DNA of 64,000 nt from Pelagibacterales bacterium SAG-MED37 (GTDB taxonomy: Bacteria > Pseudomonadota > Alphaproteobacteria > Pelagibacterales > Pelagibacteraceae). Made by a program: the position numbers and the translations under genes. Below are positions 19,227 through 27,895 of this stretch, piece after piece; position 1 is the first letter of the stretch, and each line of letters begins with the position of its first letter. Below the pieces are notes generated by a model. It made no database searches, was not told the origin of the DNA, and worked only from the letters and a program-made list of their open reading frames with translations. The stretch covers positions 62,001 to 126,000 of the forward strand of contig JACWEG010000002.1 in the NCBI GenBank assembly GCA_014653605.1. The letters run 5' to 3'.

Positions 19227-20442
19227 AGAAATTGATCTAAGCCTAGATCGAATTTTTAATCTTTGTGAAAAACTTGGAAATCCACAAGATAAAATTAAAG
19301 CTATCAATGTGGTGGGTACAAACGGAAAAAATTCAACCATTCAAGCATGTTATTCGATCTTAAAAGAGGCAAATATTAAATGTAATGCTTACACTAGCCC
19401 TCACATACGAAAGATAAATGAAAGATTTGTATTTAATAACCAGGAGCTGAAAGATGATGAACTAGCTGACCTTTTTGAAGAAGTGGAAAAAGTTAATAAT
19501 AATCAGCCAATTACTTTTTTTGAAATTCTTACAGCATGTTACTTTTATAAAGCTGCTCAATATCCAAAGAATATTAACTTAGTTGAGTCTGGGTTATTTT
19601 TTAGATTTGATGCCACTAACATACTAAAGAAAAATTTAGCAACCATTATAACATCAATAAGCAAAGATCATTTAGATTGGCTTCCTAAAGATGATCAAAC
19701 TATTGAGAAAATCGTGTTTGAAAAAACTTCAAATCTTTTGAATTCAAACATTATAGTAGCAAAGCAAAATCAAAATACGATGAACTATATCAAAAGGAAT
19801 ATTTCTAAGAATCAATCAAACAAGATTTTCTTTAATGAAGACTTTTCTTTTACAAATGGAGAAAATGGTTACTTTTATTATGAGGATAAATTTGGTGGAT
19901 TGAAATTACCAGAACCAAATGTTCTTGGTCTCTATCAATTAGAGAATATTTCAACCGCTATAGTAACTTTAAGAATGTTAGATTTTAACATAAAAGATGA
20001 AAACATTAAAAAGGGTATTCAAAACATTAATAATATTGCAAGACTTCAAGAGATTACTGCTGGAAACTTAAAAAATTTAGTTAAAGATAATCTATTTTTA
20101 ATATCTGGAGATCATAATGAGGATGGCGCAAGGGTATTAAATGATTACCTTCAAAGTTTAAATTGTAATAAACATGTAATAGTTGGCATGATGGCTAATA
20201 AAGACCATGAAAATTATATTAAATGTATAAAAAATATTTCGTCAATCACAACTGTTGATATTCCCAATCAACCAAATGCTATTAGCGGTAAAAAGTTAAA
20301 AGATAAATTTAATCACTTACCAAATGTAAAGTATGCAGAAAGTATTGAAAAGGCTATAAAATCTATAAAATTAAATCGAGGAGACTTATTAATAATTACT
20401 GGATCACTTTATTTATGTTCAGAAGTTTTAAACTTAAATTAG
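19180..20442 (+). CDS. folC: Folylpolyglutamate/dihydrofolate synthase
   Basis: LKLHPKEIDLSLDRI, VVGTNGKNST, SPHI; downstream of accD. Confidence 0.93.
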   Translation: MKLQKILSRFLKLHPKEIDLSLDRIFNLCEKLGNPQDKIKAINVVGTNGKNSTIQACYSILKEANIKCNAYTSPHIRKINERFVFNNQELKDDELADLFEEVEKVNNNQPITFFEILTACYFYKAAQYPKNINLVESGLFFRFDATNILKKNLATIITSISKDHLDWLPKDDQTIEKIVFEKTSNLLNSNIIVAKQNQNTMNYIKRNISKNQSNKIFFNEDFSFTNGENGYFYYEDKFGGLKLPEPNVLGLYQLENISTAIVTLRMLDFNIKDENIKKGIQNINNIARLQEITAGNLKNLVKDNLFLISGDHNEDGARVLNDYLQSLNCNKHVIVGMMANKDHENYIKCIKNISSITTVDIPNQPNAISGKKLKDKFNHLPNVKYAESIEKAIKSIKLNRGDLLIITGSLYLCSEVLNLN

Positions 20443-20756
20443 ATATTTTTTTCTAAAAATTCTTTCATGTGGCTTTCTGGTACTCCACCAACTTTCCTAT
20501 CTACTTCTACACCCTTTTTGTAAATAATAACTGTGGGCACACCTCTTATTCCTGCAGCACTTCCTGTATTTATCCCACCATCTTCAATATCTGCATAATA
20601 AAATCCTGCTTTATCTTTATACTCTTCAGCTAATTTATCCATTACTGGCTTTAAGGCCTTACATGGTCCACACCAAGCAGCACTAAATTGAATAACTGAC
20701 ACATCTTCATTTTTAACTTTATTATCAAAGTCTTCATCTTTAAAATCTACAAGCAT
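20439..20756 (-). CDS. trxA: Thioredoxin
   Basis: FSAAWCGPCKALKP active site, RGVPTVIIYKKG. Confidence 0.97.
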   Translation of the reverse strand: MLVDFKDEDFDNKVKNEDVSVIQFSAAWCGPCKALKPVMDKLAEEYKDKAGFYYADIEDGGINTGSAAGIRGVPTVIIYKKGVEVDRKVGGVPESHMKEFLEKNI

Positions 20757-20790
20757 AATCCCTTTCTATAAATTAGTGTCCTAAAGTCAA

Positions 20791-22227
20791 CTAGGCAATT
20801 TCATATTTTTTTTCAATAGACATAATAAATTCATTTATTTCATCTAATTTTTTAAGTTCTTCATCATCATCTTTATTATCAGCTTGATCTCTTAATATAT
20901 CAATTTCGTTATAAGCCATTCCAATTGTTTGCCACTTTTCTTTATTTTTACTTAAAATTCGTCTCGCAATTTCACTTTTAATATTTTTGTATAAATCTGG
21001 TGGTAAAATTTGTGGTGCCTCTTGATAAATAATTTTTTGTCCAAACCAGCTACATCTTTTATCTTGAAATTTATCTAACATTCTTAATTTGTCTTCCCAG
21101 GAAGAGCTGTGCCATATTTTGAATAAAGCTGTATCTTTATTAGGGATAAATTTTTCATAAAGAGTTTCCTCAGGTAATAAATCTTCTTGGGTTTTGGTTT
21201 GTGCTTTTTCCTCTGCTGCTTCCCTATTAATAATTTGAATATTTTGACAAAATTTTTCACTACTTCTTACTAATTCTGCTCTTTTTTTAATTGTCTCTAA
21301 ATCAAGATCAGCATAAGCCTTTTCTTTTAATGCAAACTTTTTATCTAAAACTATCGGAGCTTTATTGGTTTTAATCACTCGAGTTGCTTTAGGACTAATC
21401 TTTTTTAAATTTGCTTTAAGCTCATTGACTGACATATTTAAAAATGGCTCTGGATCTCTTCTTAAATCCCATAAATAACCCCAAGATGCATAAGAAGGAT
21501 GAAAACAATGATTTGGATGTAATGTGCAAACTAGATACATCATATTTCTCCCTTTAACATTTTCAAAAATTGAATATATACCTTCACCTTTTAAAATAGA
21601 CTCCACACTACTTTTTGTTGAAGTGCCTAAAAATTTTTCCCAATTTGTTTTATGTTTGTCTTTTATAATTCTTAAAATTTTTAAGGAATTATGTGCGTCT
21701 ACATAGGCAGTGTGGGCTGCTGAAGTATCAAAACCTTGCTGACGGGCCAAACCCTCCAAGGCCAAACTCTCATTTCCTGCTTCAGTTAATTCTGTTTTTA
21801 GTGTTTTAGAATCTATAGTTTGAGCAGCTCTTGCTACATGTAAGCCATCATGTTCCTGATTTGGTGAAGAGTGAGTTAAATAAGGATACCTATTTCCCTT
21901 AAAAAAATTGAAATGAAACATTCTTCTGTCAAAATTTAAATTACTCCAGCCCATAAACATAGCTGGAGCAGCTTTTACAAAGAAATTTTCAACTGCACCT
22001 AAAAATTCATAATGTGAATAATTGCCTTTAGTAAGTAAATCAATACTTGTAGAGTTAACTAAAAGTGCTTTAGCAGAAGGGACTTCTCCTTCTGGCATTC
22101 TGCCTCTGATATTTAGTTTTCCAATCTCTTTAAGATTTTTATCAACCACAACTGCCCCGACTTCAATAATTGATCCCCAAATAGTACTGTTAGTCGTTTC
22201 TGTGTCGTAAATTACTATTTTATCCAT
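20791..22227 (-). CDS. sbcB: Exodeoxyribonuclease I
   Basis: DEDD exonuclease IYDTETTN, GWSNLNFDRRMF, HTAYVDAHNS; full-length ExoI C-terminal region. Confidence 0.9.
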   Translation of the reverse strand: MDKIVIYDTETTNSTIWGSIIEVGAVVVDKNLKEIGKLNIRGRMPEGEVPSAKALLVNSTSIDLLTKGNYSHYEFLGAVENFFVKAAPAMFMGWSNLNFDRRMFHFNFFKGNRYPYLTHSSPNQEHDGLHVARAAQTIDSKTLKTELTEAGNESLALEGLARQQGFDTSAAHTAYVDAHNSLKILRIIKDKHKTNWEKFLGTSTKSSVESILKGEGIYSIFENVKGRNMMYLVCTLHPNHCFHPSYASWGYLWDLRRDPEPFLNMSVNELKANLKKISPKATRVIKTNKAPIVLDKKFALKEKAYADLDLETIKKRAELVRSSEKFCQNIQIINREAAEEKAQTKTQEDLLPEETLYEKFIPNKDTALFKIWHSSSWEDKLRMLDKFQDKRCSWFGQKIIYQEAPQILPPDLYKNIKSEIARRILSKNKEKWQTIGMAYNEIDILRDQADNKDDDEELKKLDEINEFIMSIEKKYEIA

Positions 22228-22229
22228 TT

Positions 22230-22982
22230 TTAAATTAAATTTGAGAGTTCATTAAATTTTTTTAGTCTTCCTAAGAATAAATTTTGGTAAGTAATTAATT
22301 CTGAGCCTTGGATTTTAAATTCTTGAAATAGATTATCTACTGTACAAACAAGAATTACACAAGATGTGATATTTGTATTATACACAATATTGTGAGCTAA
22401 AGAATACGCGCTGGTTTGTAAAAACCATGAGTCTATATACTCAGCTTTTTTTGGTTTATTAGATTGCTTGAAATCAATTATGCAAGATTGTCCTTCATAA
22501 ACACCAACACAGTCAGCAGTTCCTGCATATTTTTCTGGATAGTAAAGAGTACATTCAACTCCCCATATTTCTTCTAACCTATTTTTTAAACCTTTATCAA
22601 TAATTTGTTTAGCCATAGATTTGTATTGTTCACCATCTTCAAAAAAACTTAAATTTTCTCTTCCTAAAAGAAAAGACTCTAAATAATTATGCATTTTAGA
22701 ACCTCGACTACTCGCAGCTTTTGTAATTGCTTCGGCTTCTTTTTGACCGGTTCTTTCGCGCCAATTGGCTAAAGCTGCTTTATCTTCTTCAGATTTGGTT
22801 GCGTCTAAAATTGAAGTAACACTCGGTAGTTTTGACTCTCCTAGTACATATCTTCTAATTCCATCTACTGTTGCTCTTGATGACGAAGGATAATCATATT
22901 TTCTATTCCATTGCATGAAGTTTCTTATAATCGGTATTAAAGGAAAAAAGAAATTAATTTTTAAGCTGTTTATTTCTTTCAA
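22230..22982 (-). CDS. PD-(D/E)XK family exonuclease, MGME1-like
   Basis: YAGTADCVGVYEGQSCIIDFKQSNKPKK nuclease core; start uncertain (internal ATG at 22916, MQWNRKYDYPS). Confidence 0.75.
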   Translation of the reverse strand: MKEINSLKINFFFPLIPIIRNFMQWNRKYDYPSSSRATVDGIRRYVLGESKLPSVTSILDATKSEEDKAALANWRERTGQKEAEAITKAASSRGSKMHNYLESFLLGRENLSFFEDGEQYKSMAKQIIDKGLKNRLEEIWGVECTLYYPEKYAGTADCVGVYEGQSCIIDFKQSNKPKKAEYIDSWFLQTSAYSLAHNIVYNTNITSCVILVCTVDNLFQEFKIQGSELITYQNLFLGRLKKFNELSNLI

Positions 22983-24045
22983 TAAATTTTTCTACATTTG
23001 CTGTTTGAACAGCTTTCTCAACCTGCTCGGGATCTTTTATATTTTCTAAAGTTCTACTAATTGATCTTGCATCAGTACCAAACTTATCTACCACATTCAT
23101 CGCTTCTTCTAATTTTTTTCTAAGTGTAATTATATTATCAAAATGTTTTCCAAATCTTGTGGTGATAGTTTTAAGATGATTATATATCTCTGTAGCCCCT
23201 TTTTGAACTTTCAGTGATTGAAATCCCATATGTAAGGATTGTAAATAAGCTGAAAGAGTATTGGGGCCACAAATTACTATTTTATATTTTTTCATTAGCT
23301 CTTGAGTTAATAGTTCTTTTGTGCTTGGATCTTGATATTCAGTCAATTCTTTATAAAGACTCTCTGTTGGTGCATACACTATTGCAAAATCTGTTGATTT
23401 AGGTGGAACTATATATTTTTCCATTACACTTTTAGCTTTAGCTTTAAAAGCATTTGCTAGTTTTGTTCTAGCATCAGCAACTTCTCTTTTATCATCGGCT
23501 TCATGTGCATCAGTAATTGCTTTAAATTTTTCTACAGGAAAATGAGAGTCTACTGGAACTAGAACATCTCCTTGAAGTTTAATTGCAAATTCTACATTTT
23601 CACTCGTATCTTCTTTCATTTTAACATTTGTCATGAATTGAGATGCAGGCAATAAATCTTTAATTAAAGCATCAAGAGAATACTCTGCTAAGGTTCCATA
23701 TTTTTTAACGCCTGCTAAAATTTTAGTAATACCCTCCTGGCTTTGATTTAGTAATTGTACCTGTTGATTAAAATTACTAACCTTTTCATCAACTTTTGTT
23801 AAGGCTTGAGTCATATCTTTTGTAACCCCAGTTGATAATGCATTGAAGGAAGTCGACATGGTACCAAGTGAAGTATTGATAGTATTATTTAATGTATCTT
23901 TTAATGTAACTATTTCAGTTTTTAAGTTGGCTATTTCTTCTGACTCTTTATTTTCTGACTTGGGTTTAGATCTGATATTCAAATACAAAATAGCTAATGT
24001 CGTGCCTAACAAAGAAACTAAAATAATTAATAAAATTGTGTCCAT
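22954..24045 (-). CDS. rmuC: DNA recombination protein RmuC
   Basis: N-terminal TM, coiled coil, RmuC domain VDSHFPVEKF, GPNTLSAYL. Confidence 0.92.
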   Translation of the reverse strand: MDTILLIILVSLLGTTLAILYLNIRSKPKSENKESEEIANLKTEIVTLKDTLNNTINTSLGTMSTSFNALSTGVTKDMTQALTKVDEKVSNFNQQVQLLNQSQEGITKILAGVKKYGTLAEYSLDALIKDLLPASQFMTNVKMKEDTSENVEFAIKLQGDVLVPVDSHFPVEKFKAITDAHEADDKREVADARTKLANAFKAKAKSVMEKYIVPPKSTDFAIVYAPTESLYKELTEYQDPSTKELLTQELMKKYKIVICGPNTLSAYLQSLHMGFQSLKVQKGATEIYNHLKTITTRFGKHFDNIITLRKKLEEAMNVVDKFGTDARSISRTLENIKDPEQVEKAVQTANVEKFIERNKQLKN

Positions 24046-24075
24046 GATTCGTAACTTGTATTATAAGGGTTTTTA

Positions 24076-24207
24076 ATGGAATTATATTTTATTTTGAAAA
24101 TTATATTTATAATAGCCATTTTGATAGGTCTTTACGCAATATTTAGAAATTTAGATATTATCAAAATAATCGTTATTTATTTCAAAGATAAATTACTTGG
24201 TAAGTAA
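24076..24207 (+). CDS. Putative 43-aa small membrane protein
   Basis: ATG after AAGGG Shine-Dalgarno-like sequence; MELYFILKIIFIIAILIGLYAIFRNLDIIKIIVIYFKDKLLGK*; single TM; divergent from rmuC; not in ORF track. Confidence 0.5.
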   Translation: MELYFILKIIFIIAILIGLYAIFRNLDIIKIIVIYFKDKLLGK

Positions 24208-24211
24208 TTTA
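24189..24211. repeat. Perfect 10-bp inverted repeat, 3-nt loop, over the converging stop codons
   Basis: TAAATTACTT GGT AAGTAATTTA. Confidence 0.8.
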
Positions 24212-24879
24212 ACTAAAGCTTTTAAACCTTTTTTTTTAAAGTTTTTCTTTGAAGTAAAAATACATGCTTGGGATTTTAAAATCTCACCATCTTTTAAAAT
24301 ACGTAGATTATTACTTTTTATAGTCTCACCAGTGGAACTGATATCAGTAATCAAATTTGCAGAACCTGTAAAAGGATAGGCCTCGGTAGCGCCCAAACTT
24401 TCAACTAATTGAAATTGTGTTACACCCTTTGAGAATAAGAATTCTTTAGTTAAGTTTGGATACTTGGTTGCAACTCTTAATTTTTTTTTCTTTTTATCCC
24501 TAAATTCAAAAGCAATTTCTTCCAAATCAGCTACTGTTTGCACATCAATCCACGGATCTGGAATAGCAACAACTAGAGTTGCTTTTCCAAACTCATACTT
24601 TTTGACTAAGTTAATTTTTTTTTGGATATTAATTTCTCCTTCTTTAAGTAAATCAAAGCCTGAAAAACCTATATCTAAAGAACCATCTCCTAGTCTTTGA
24701 ATAATTTCTCTTGCATGCAAATAAAGAATTTTAATGTTTGATTTATTTTTAATAGAACCAATTAAGTCCCTTTCACCTCGTTCAGAAACTAGTTTTAATT
24801 TTTTCTTTTTAAAAATGTTTAAAACGTCTTTTCTAAGCCTGCCTTTACTTGGAATTCCTATATTGATTATATTTTTCAT
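24193..24879 (-). CDS. hisG: ATP phosphoribosyltransferase catalytic subunit (short form)
   Basis: IGIPSKGRLR, GDGSLDIGFSG, short form paired with hisZ. Confidence 0.94.
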   Translation of the reverse strand: MKNIINIGIPSKGRLRKDVLNIFKKKKLKLVSERGERDLIGSIKNKSNIKILYLHAREIIQRLGDGSLDIGFSGFDLLKEGEINIQKKINLVKKYEFGKATLVVAIPDPWIDVQTVADLEEIAFEFRDKKKKKLRVATKYPNLTKEFLFSKGVTQFQLVESLGATEAYPFTGSANLITDISSTGETIKSNNLRILKDGEILKSQACIFTSKKNFKKKGLKALVKLLTK

Positions 24880-24880
24880 T

Positions 24881-25933
24881 TTAATAATTTAAATTTAAAG
24901 CAGCCCCTACCGCTGATGTTTGTTTTTTAGATCCAAGGTCAGAAATTAATTGATCATACCTTCCACCATTAATTATATTTTTAATCTTATTATTTGATTT
25001 GATATCAATTTTAAAAACCATACCTGTGTAATATTCAAGTTGTCTTCCAAATGAGGTTGAAAAAACTACATTTAGTTTTGAAGTTCTGTTAACTGAGGTT
25101 GGAAAGTATCTTTGATCTACCACTAAGTTTATTTGATATTTCTTAAAGAATTTGTTTAATACATCTGCAGCTTTATTGATTGGACATTTAATCTTTAAAA
25201 ACTCTTTAATAATTTTTGATACATTTCTTCCTTTACTCGGACGTCTTGGATCTTTTATCTTTTTATCAAAACGCTTTAAAATTTCTTCAATTGATCTTTC
25301 AGCAACGATTGAGTTCTTGTCACCTTTGAGCATTTTTAGATAACGTTTTTTATCTATCTCAACTATAGTTGGATCAACATCAGAGTTTGTTTCCAACCTT
25401 TTTAATAAATCATTAAAATAGTCTTCTCTCCAAAAATGTCTTGATAATCTTAATTTCCATCTAGTTGGAATATCCAGTTTAGATATTAAAAGTTTAAATA
25501 TTTCAACATTTCCTAATGTTAAAGTGCCCGAGGTATATTTCAAATTTTTTAAAGAATTTAAAGAAGTGTTAATAATTTCTTTATCATCATTTTTTTCATC
25601 TTTAGAACCAATGATTTCAAATCCAATTTGATTTCTAATTATAGAGTCTTTTCTATTTTGAGATTTCCTATAGGCTTGACCACTATAAAATATTTTTTCT
25701 TTACCTCTTAAGTTACTTTCTAAATATCTTAGGCAAGAAACTATTGTTAAATCTGGACGTAAACATAGCTCATTCCCATTTTGATCAATAAATGAAAAAA
25801 TAAATTTTCTAAAATTTTCACCAGATCTTTGAACAATATGATTAGTTTCAATTACTGAGGGTAATTCAATATATTTAAATCCCTTGCCTTTAACAGACTT
25901 TAGGATTTTTTCAGATAAGTTTTTTGATTTCAT
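24881..25933 (-). CDS. hisZ: ATP phosphoribosyltransferase regulatory subunit (HisRS-like)
   Basis: HisRS-like LRPDLTI, GGRYDQLISDLG; lies between hisS and short-form hisG. Confidence 0.88.
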   Translation of the reverse strand: MKSKNLSEKILKSVKGKGFKYIELPSVIETNHIVQRSGENFRKFIFSFIDQNGNELCLRPDLTIVSCLRYLESNLRGKEKIFYSGQAYRKSQNRKDSIIRNQIGFEIIGSKDEKNDDKEIINTSLNSLKNLKYTSGTLTLGNVEIFKLLISKLDIPTRWKLRLSRHFWREDYFNDLLKRLETNSDVDPTIVEIDKKRYLKMLKGDKNSIVAERSIEEILKRFDKKIKDPRRPSKGRNVSKIIKEFLKIKCPINKAADVLNKFFKKYQINLVVDQRYFPTSVNRTSKLNVVFSTSFGRQLEYYTGMVFKIDIKSNNKIKNIINGGRYDQLISDLGSKKQTSAVGAALNLNY

Positions 25934-27305
25934 TTATTAAATTTGATTTTGGGATTGTTTGGTTATTTTCACCCTTAACACCTCTAAGGTTTTTAATGGT
26001 CACAGTATTATCATTAAACTCATTTTCCCCACAAATAATTGCTACTGTTAATTCACGCTTGTTTGCTAAATCGAGTTGTTTACCAAGATTTTTTTTAGTG
26101 TTTAAAAAAACTTCTGCATTAATATTATTATCTCTTAATTGATCAACAATTTCATAATAATTCTTTAAGTATTTTTCATCCATGACACAAACTAAAACTG
26201 GTTTTTGATCTTGTACTTGAATTTGGTTTAACTGAATTAATGCGAATAACAACCTGTCTACACCAAAACTAATTCCAGTCCCAGGAACATCAACACCTCT
26301 AAACCTTGAAATAAGTTTGGCGTACGACCCTCCTGAGCAGATACTACCTAACTCAATTTCCTTACCTTTATTATTAGTCACTTTGAAATTTAAATTTGTT
26401 TCGACTATAAATGAATCATAGTATGAGAGCCCTCTCACAATCGTAAAGTTTGTTTTAACTTGATTTAAATTTGAACCATATCCAAGTAATTGAAATACAT
26501 TCTCTAATTCTTGAATTCCTTCTTGAGATAATGGATTTTTTAAAGTTTCTTTTAATTTTTTTAAATCTTTTATTTTTAGAAAATTTAATATTTGTGCTGC
26601 CTGTTCATTGCTTAAATCAGCTCCTTTAGTGATAGCTCCACTTTGATCTTTTCTCTCTTGTTTAAGTAAGTCTTCAACTCCCTTTAATCCAAAACCAGGC
26701 TTATCGAGTTTATCAATTGCTCTAATAACTTTTGTTTGTTTTTCCTCAGAAATTTTTAAATCATCTATTAAACCCTGAACTATTTTTCTGTTACTCACAT
26801 TAATTGTAAATTGATCTTTTTTTAATCCACAATCTGCTAGTGTGCTCGATATTAAATTACAAAGCTCTGCATTTGCTTGTGCAGGATTAACATTTCCAAC
26901 AATATCAAAATCTGCTTGCATAAATTCTCTGTATCGACCATTTCCAGCTTTTTCATTTCTGAATACATTTTGAATTTGATATCGCTTGAAGATTGATGGA
27001 AGTTCTTGGTTGTTTTGAGCATAAAATCTTGCAAGGGGACTTGAGAGATCGTAACGAAGAGTTATATTCTTGTCACCATCCTTAAATGAGAATACATCAG
27101 ACATAGGATTAGCTTCATCTTCTGCCAAAAAAGATCCTATATTTTCTGCGATTTCGAACGAGGGAGTTTCAAGAGCTTCAGCTCCGAATTTTATAAAATT
27201 ATTCTCAATAGCTTCTAAAAGCTTTTTTTTGAGAAGAATTTTTTTATCCCAACGATCTTCAAATCCTGGAGGTAATCCAGGAACTAGTTTATTTTCTTTA
27301 TTCAT
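25911..27305 (-). CDS. hisS: Histidyl-tRNA synthetase (start corrected to ATG at 27305)
   Basis: Class II motifs FRNEKAGNGRYREFMQ, GISFGVDRL; the track ORF start at 27353 lies inside tRNA-His, the next in-frame ATG (MNKENKLVPGLPPGFED) fits the family. Confidence 0.93.
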   Translation of the reverse strand: MNKENKLVPGLPPGFEDRWDKKILLKKKLLEAIENNFIKFGAEALETPSFEIAENIGSFLAEDEANPMSDVFSFKDGDKNITLRYDLSSPLARFYAQNNQELPSIFKRYQIQNVFRNEKAGNGRYREFMQADFDIVGNVNPAQANAELCNLISSTLADCGLKKDQFTINVSNRKIVQGLIDDLKISEEKQTKVIRAIDKLDKPGFGLKGVEDLLKQERKDQSGAITKGADLSNEQAAQILNFLKIKDLKKLKETLKNPLSQEGIQELENVFQLLGYGSNLNQVKTNFTIVRGLSYYDSFIVETNLNFKVTNNKGKEIELGSICSGGSYAKLISRFRGVDVPGTGISFGVDRLLFALIQLNQIQVQDQKPVLVCVMDEKYLKNYYEIVDQLRDNNINAEVFLNTKKNLGKQLDLANKRELTVAIICGENEFNDNTVTIKNLRGVKGENNQTIPKSNLINEIKKLI

Positions 27306-27309
27306 TTTT

Positions 27310-27384
27310 TGGTACCCGGGCTGAGAATCGAACTCAAACTTAAAGTTCCACAAACTTTCGTGCTAACCGTTACACCACCCAGGC
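27310..27384 (-). tRNA. tRNA-His(GTG), no encoded G-1, A73, encoded CCA
   Basis: GCCTGGG TG GTGT AACGGTTA GCAC G AAAGT TTGTGGA ACTTT AAGTT TTGAG TTCGATT CTCAG CCCGGGT A CCA. Confidence 0.95.
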
Positions 27385-27438
27385 ATTCCTTGTTTTTATA
27401 TTATTTTTGTGTGGATTTAAAATTATATTATAAATAAA

Positions 27439-27452
27439 TAGCCTATAGGCTA
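27439..27452. repeat. 14-bp perfect palindrome TAGCCTATAGGCTA upstream of tRNA-His
   Basis: Direct reading; between predicted promoter and tRNA-His. Confidence 0.85.
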
Positions 27453-27456
27453 TGGA

Positions 27457-27476
27457 TACAGTTTTTGTGAGAACTG
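27457..27476. repeat. 6-bp hairpin ACAGTT/AACTGT upstream of tRNA-His
   Basis: ACAGTT TTTGTGAG AACTGT. Confidence 0.7.
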
Positions 27477-27500
27477 TTTGAAGTTATCATCAATGTATTA

Positions 27501-27529
27501 TTTATAATCATGCGCGTCTTTTATGACAA
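27501..27529 (-). promoter_or_regulatory. Putative sigma70-type promoter for tRNA-His/hisS
   Basis: Minus strand TTGTCA (27524-27529), 17 nt, TATAAA (27501-27506). Confidence 0.6.
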
Positions 27530-27557
27530 ATATTTAAATTATTCAACCCTTAAAAGA

Positions 27558-27594
27558 AAAGGACGTTAATTTATTTCTGAAAAAAACGTCCTTT
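27558..27594 (-). terminator. Rho-independent terminator-like hairpin downstream of csp
   Basis: 10-bp stem AAAGGACGTT/AACGTCCTTT just after the csp stop, T-rich 3' flank on the minus strand. Confidence 0.7.
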
Positions 27595-27607
27595 AAAAAT
27601 TTTAGTA

Positions 27608-27820
27608 TTAGTCTAATTTTTTTAAATTTACCGCTGATGGGCCTTTTGGACCATCTTCAAGAGTAAATTCTATTTTATCACCTTCATTAAGGTATCTCAT
27701 ACCAGCTGCTTTCACTGCGCTCGCATGGACAAAAGCGTCTTTTTCTTTATCTTCTCTTTCAATGAATCCAAAGCCTTTCTTGCCATTGAACCATTTAACT
27801 GTTCCTTTTAATGTACTCAT
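27608..27820 (-). CDS. Cold shock domain protein
   Basis: GTVKWFNGKKGFGFIEREDKEKDAFVHASAV. Confidence 0.96.
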   Translation of the reverse strand: MSTLKGTVKWFNGKKGFGFIEREDKEKDAFVHASAVKAAGMRYLNEGDKIEFTLEDGPKGPSAVNLKKLD

Positions 27821-27895
27821 CTTATTTCTTAGTCCTTTTGTTATTATTATCTTACGATGTTAATTTTTATTATAAGAATTTTCAAGATATTTTGA

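Noticed and set aside
27306-27353. N-terminal 16-codon extension of hisS
   Set aside because: Falls inside tRNA-His; family homology begins at the next Met
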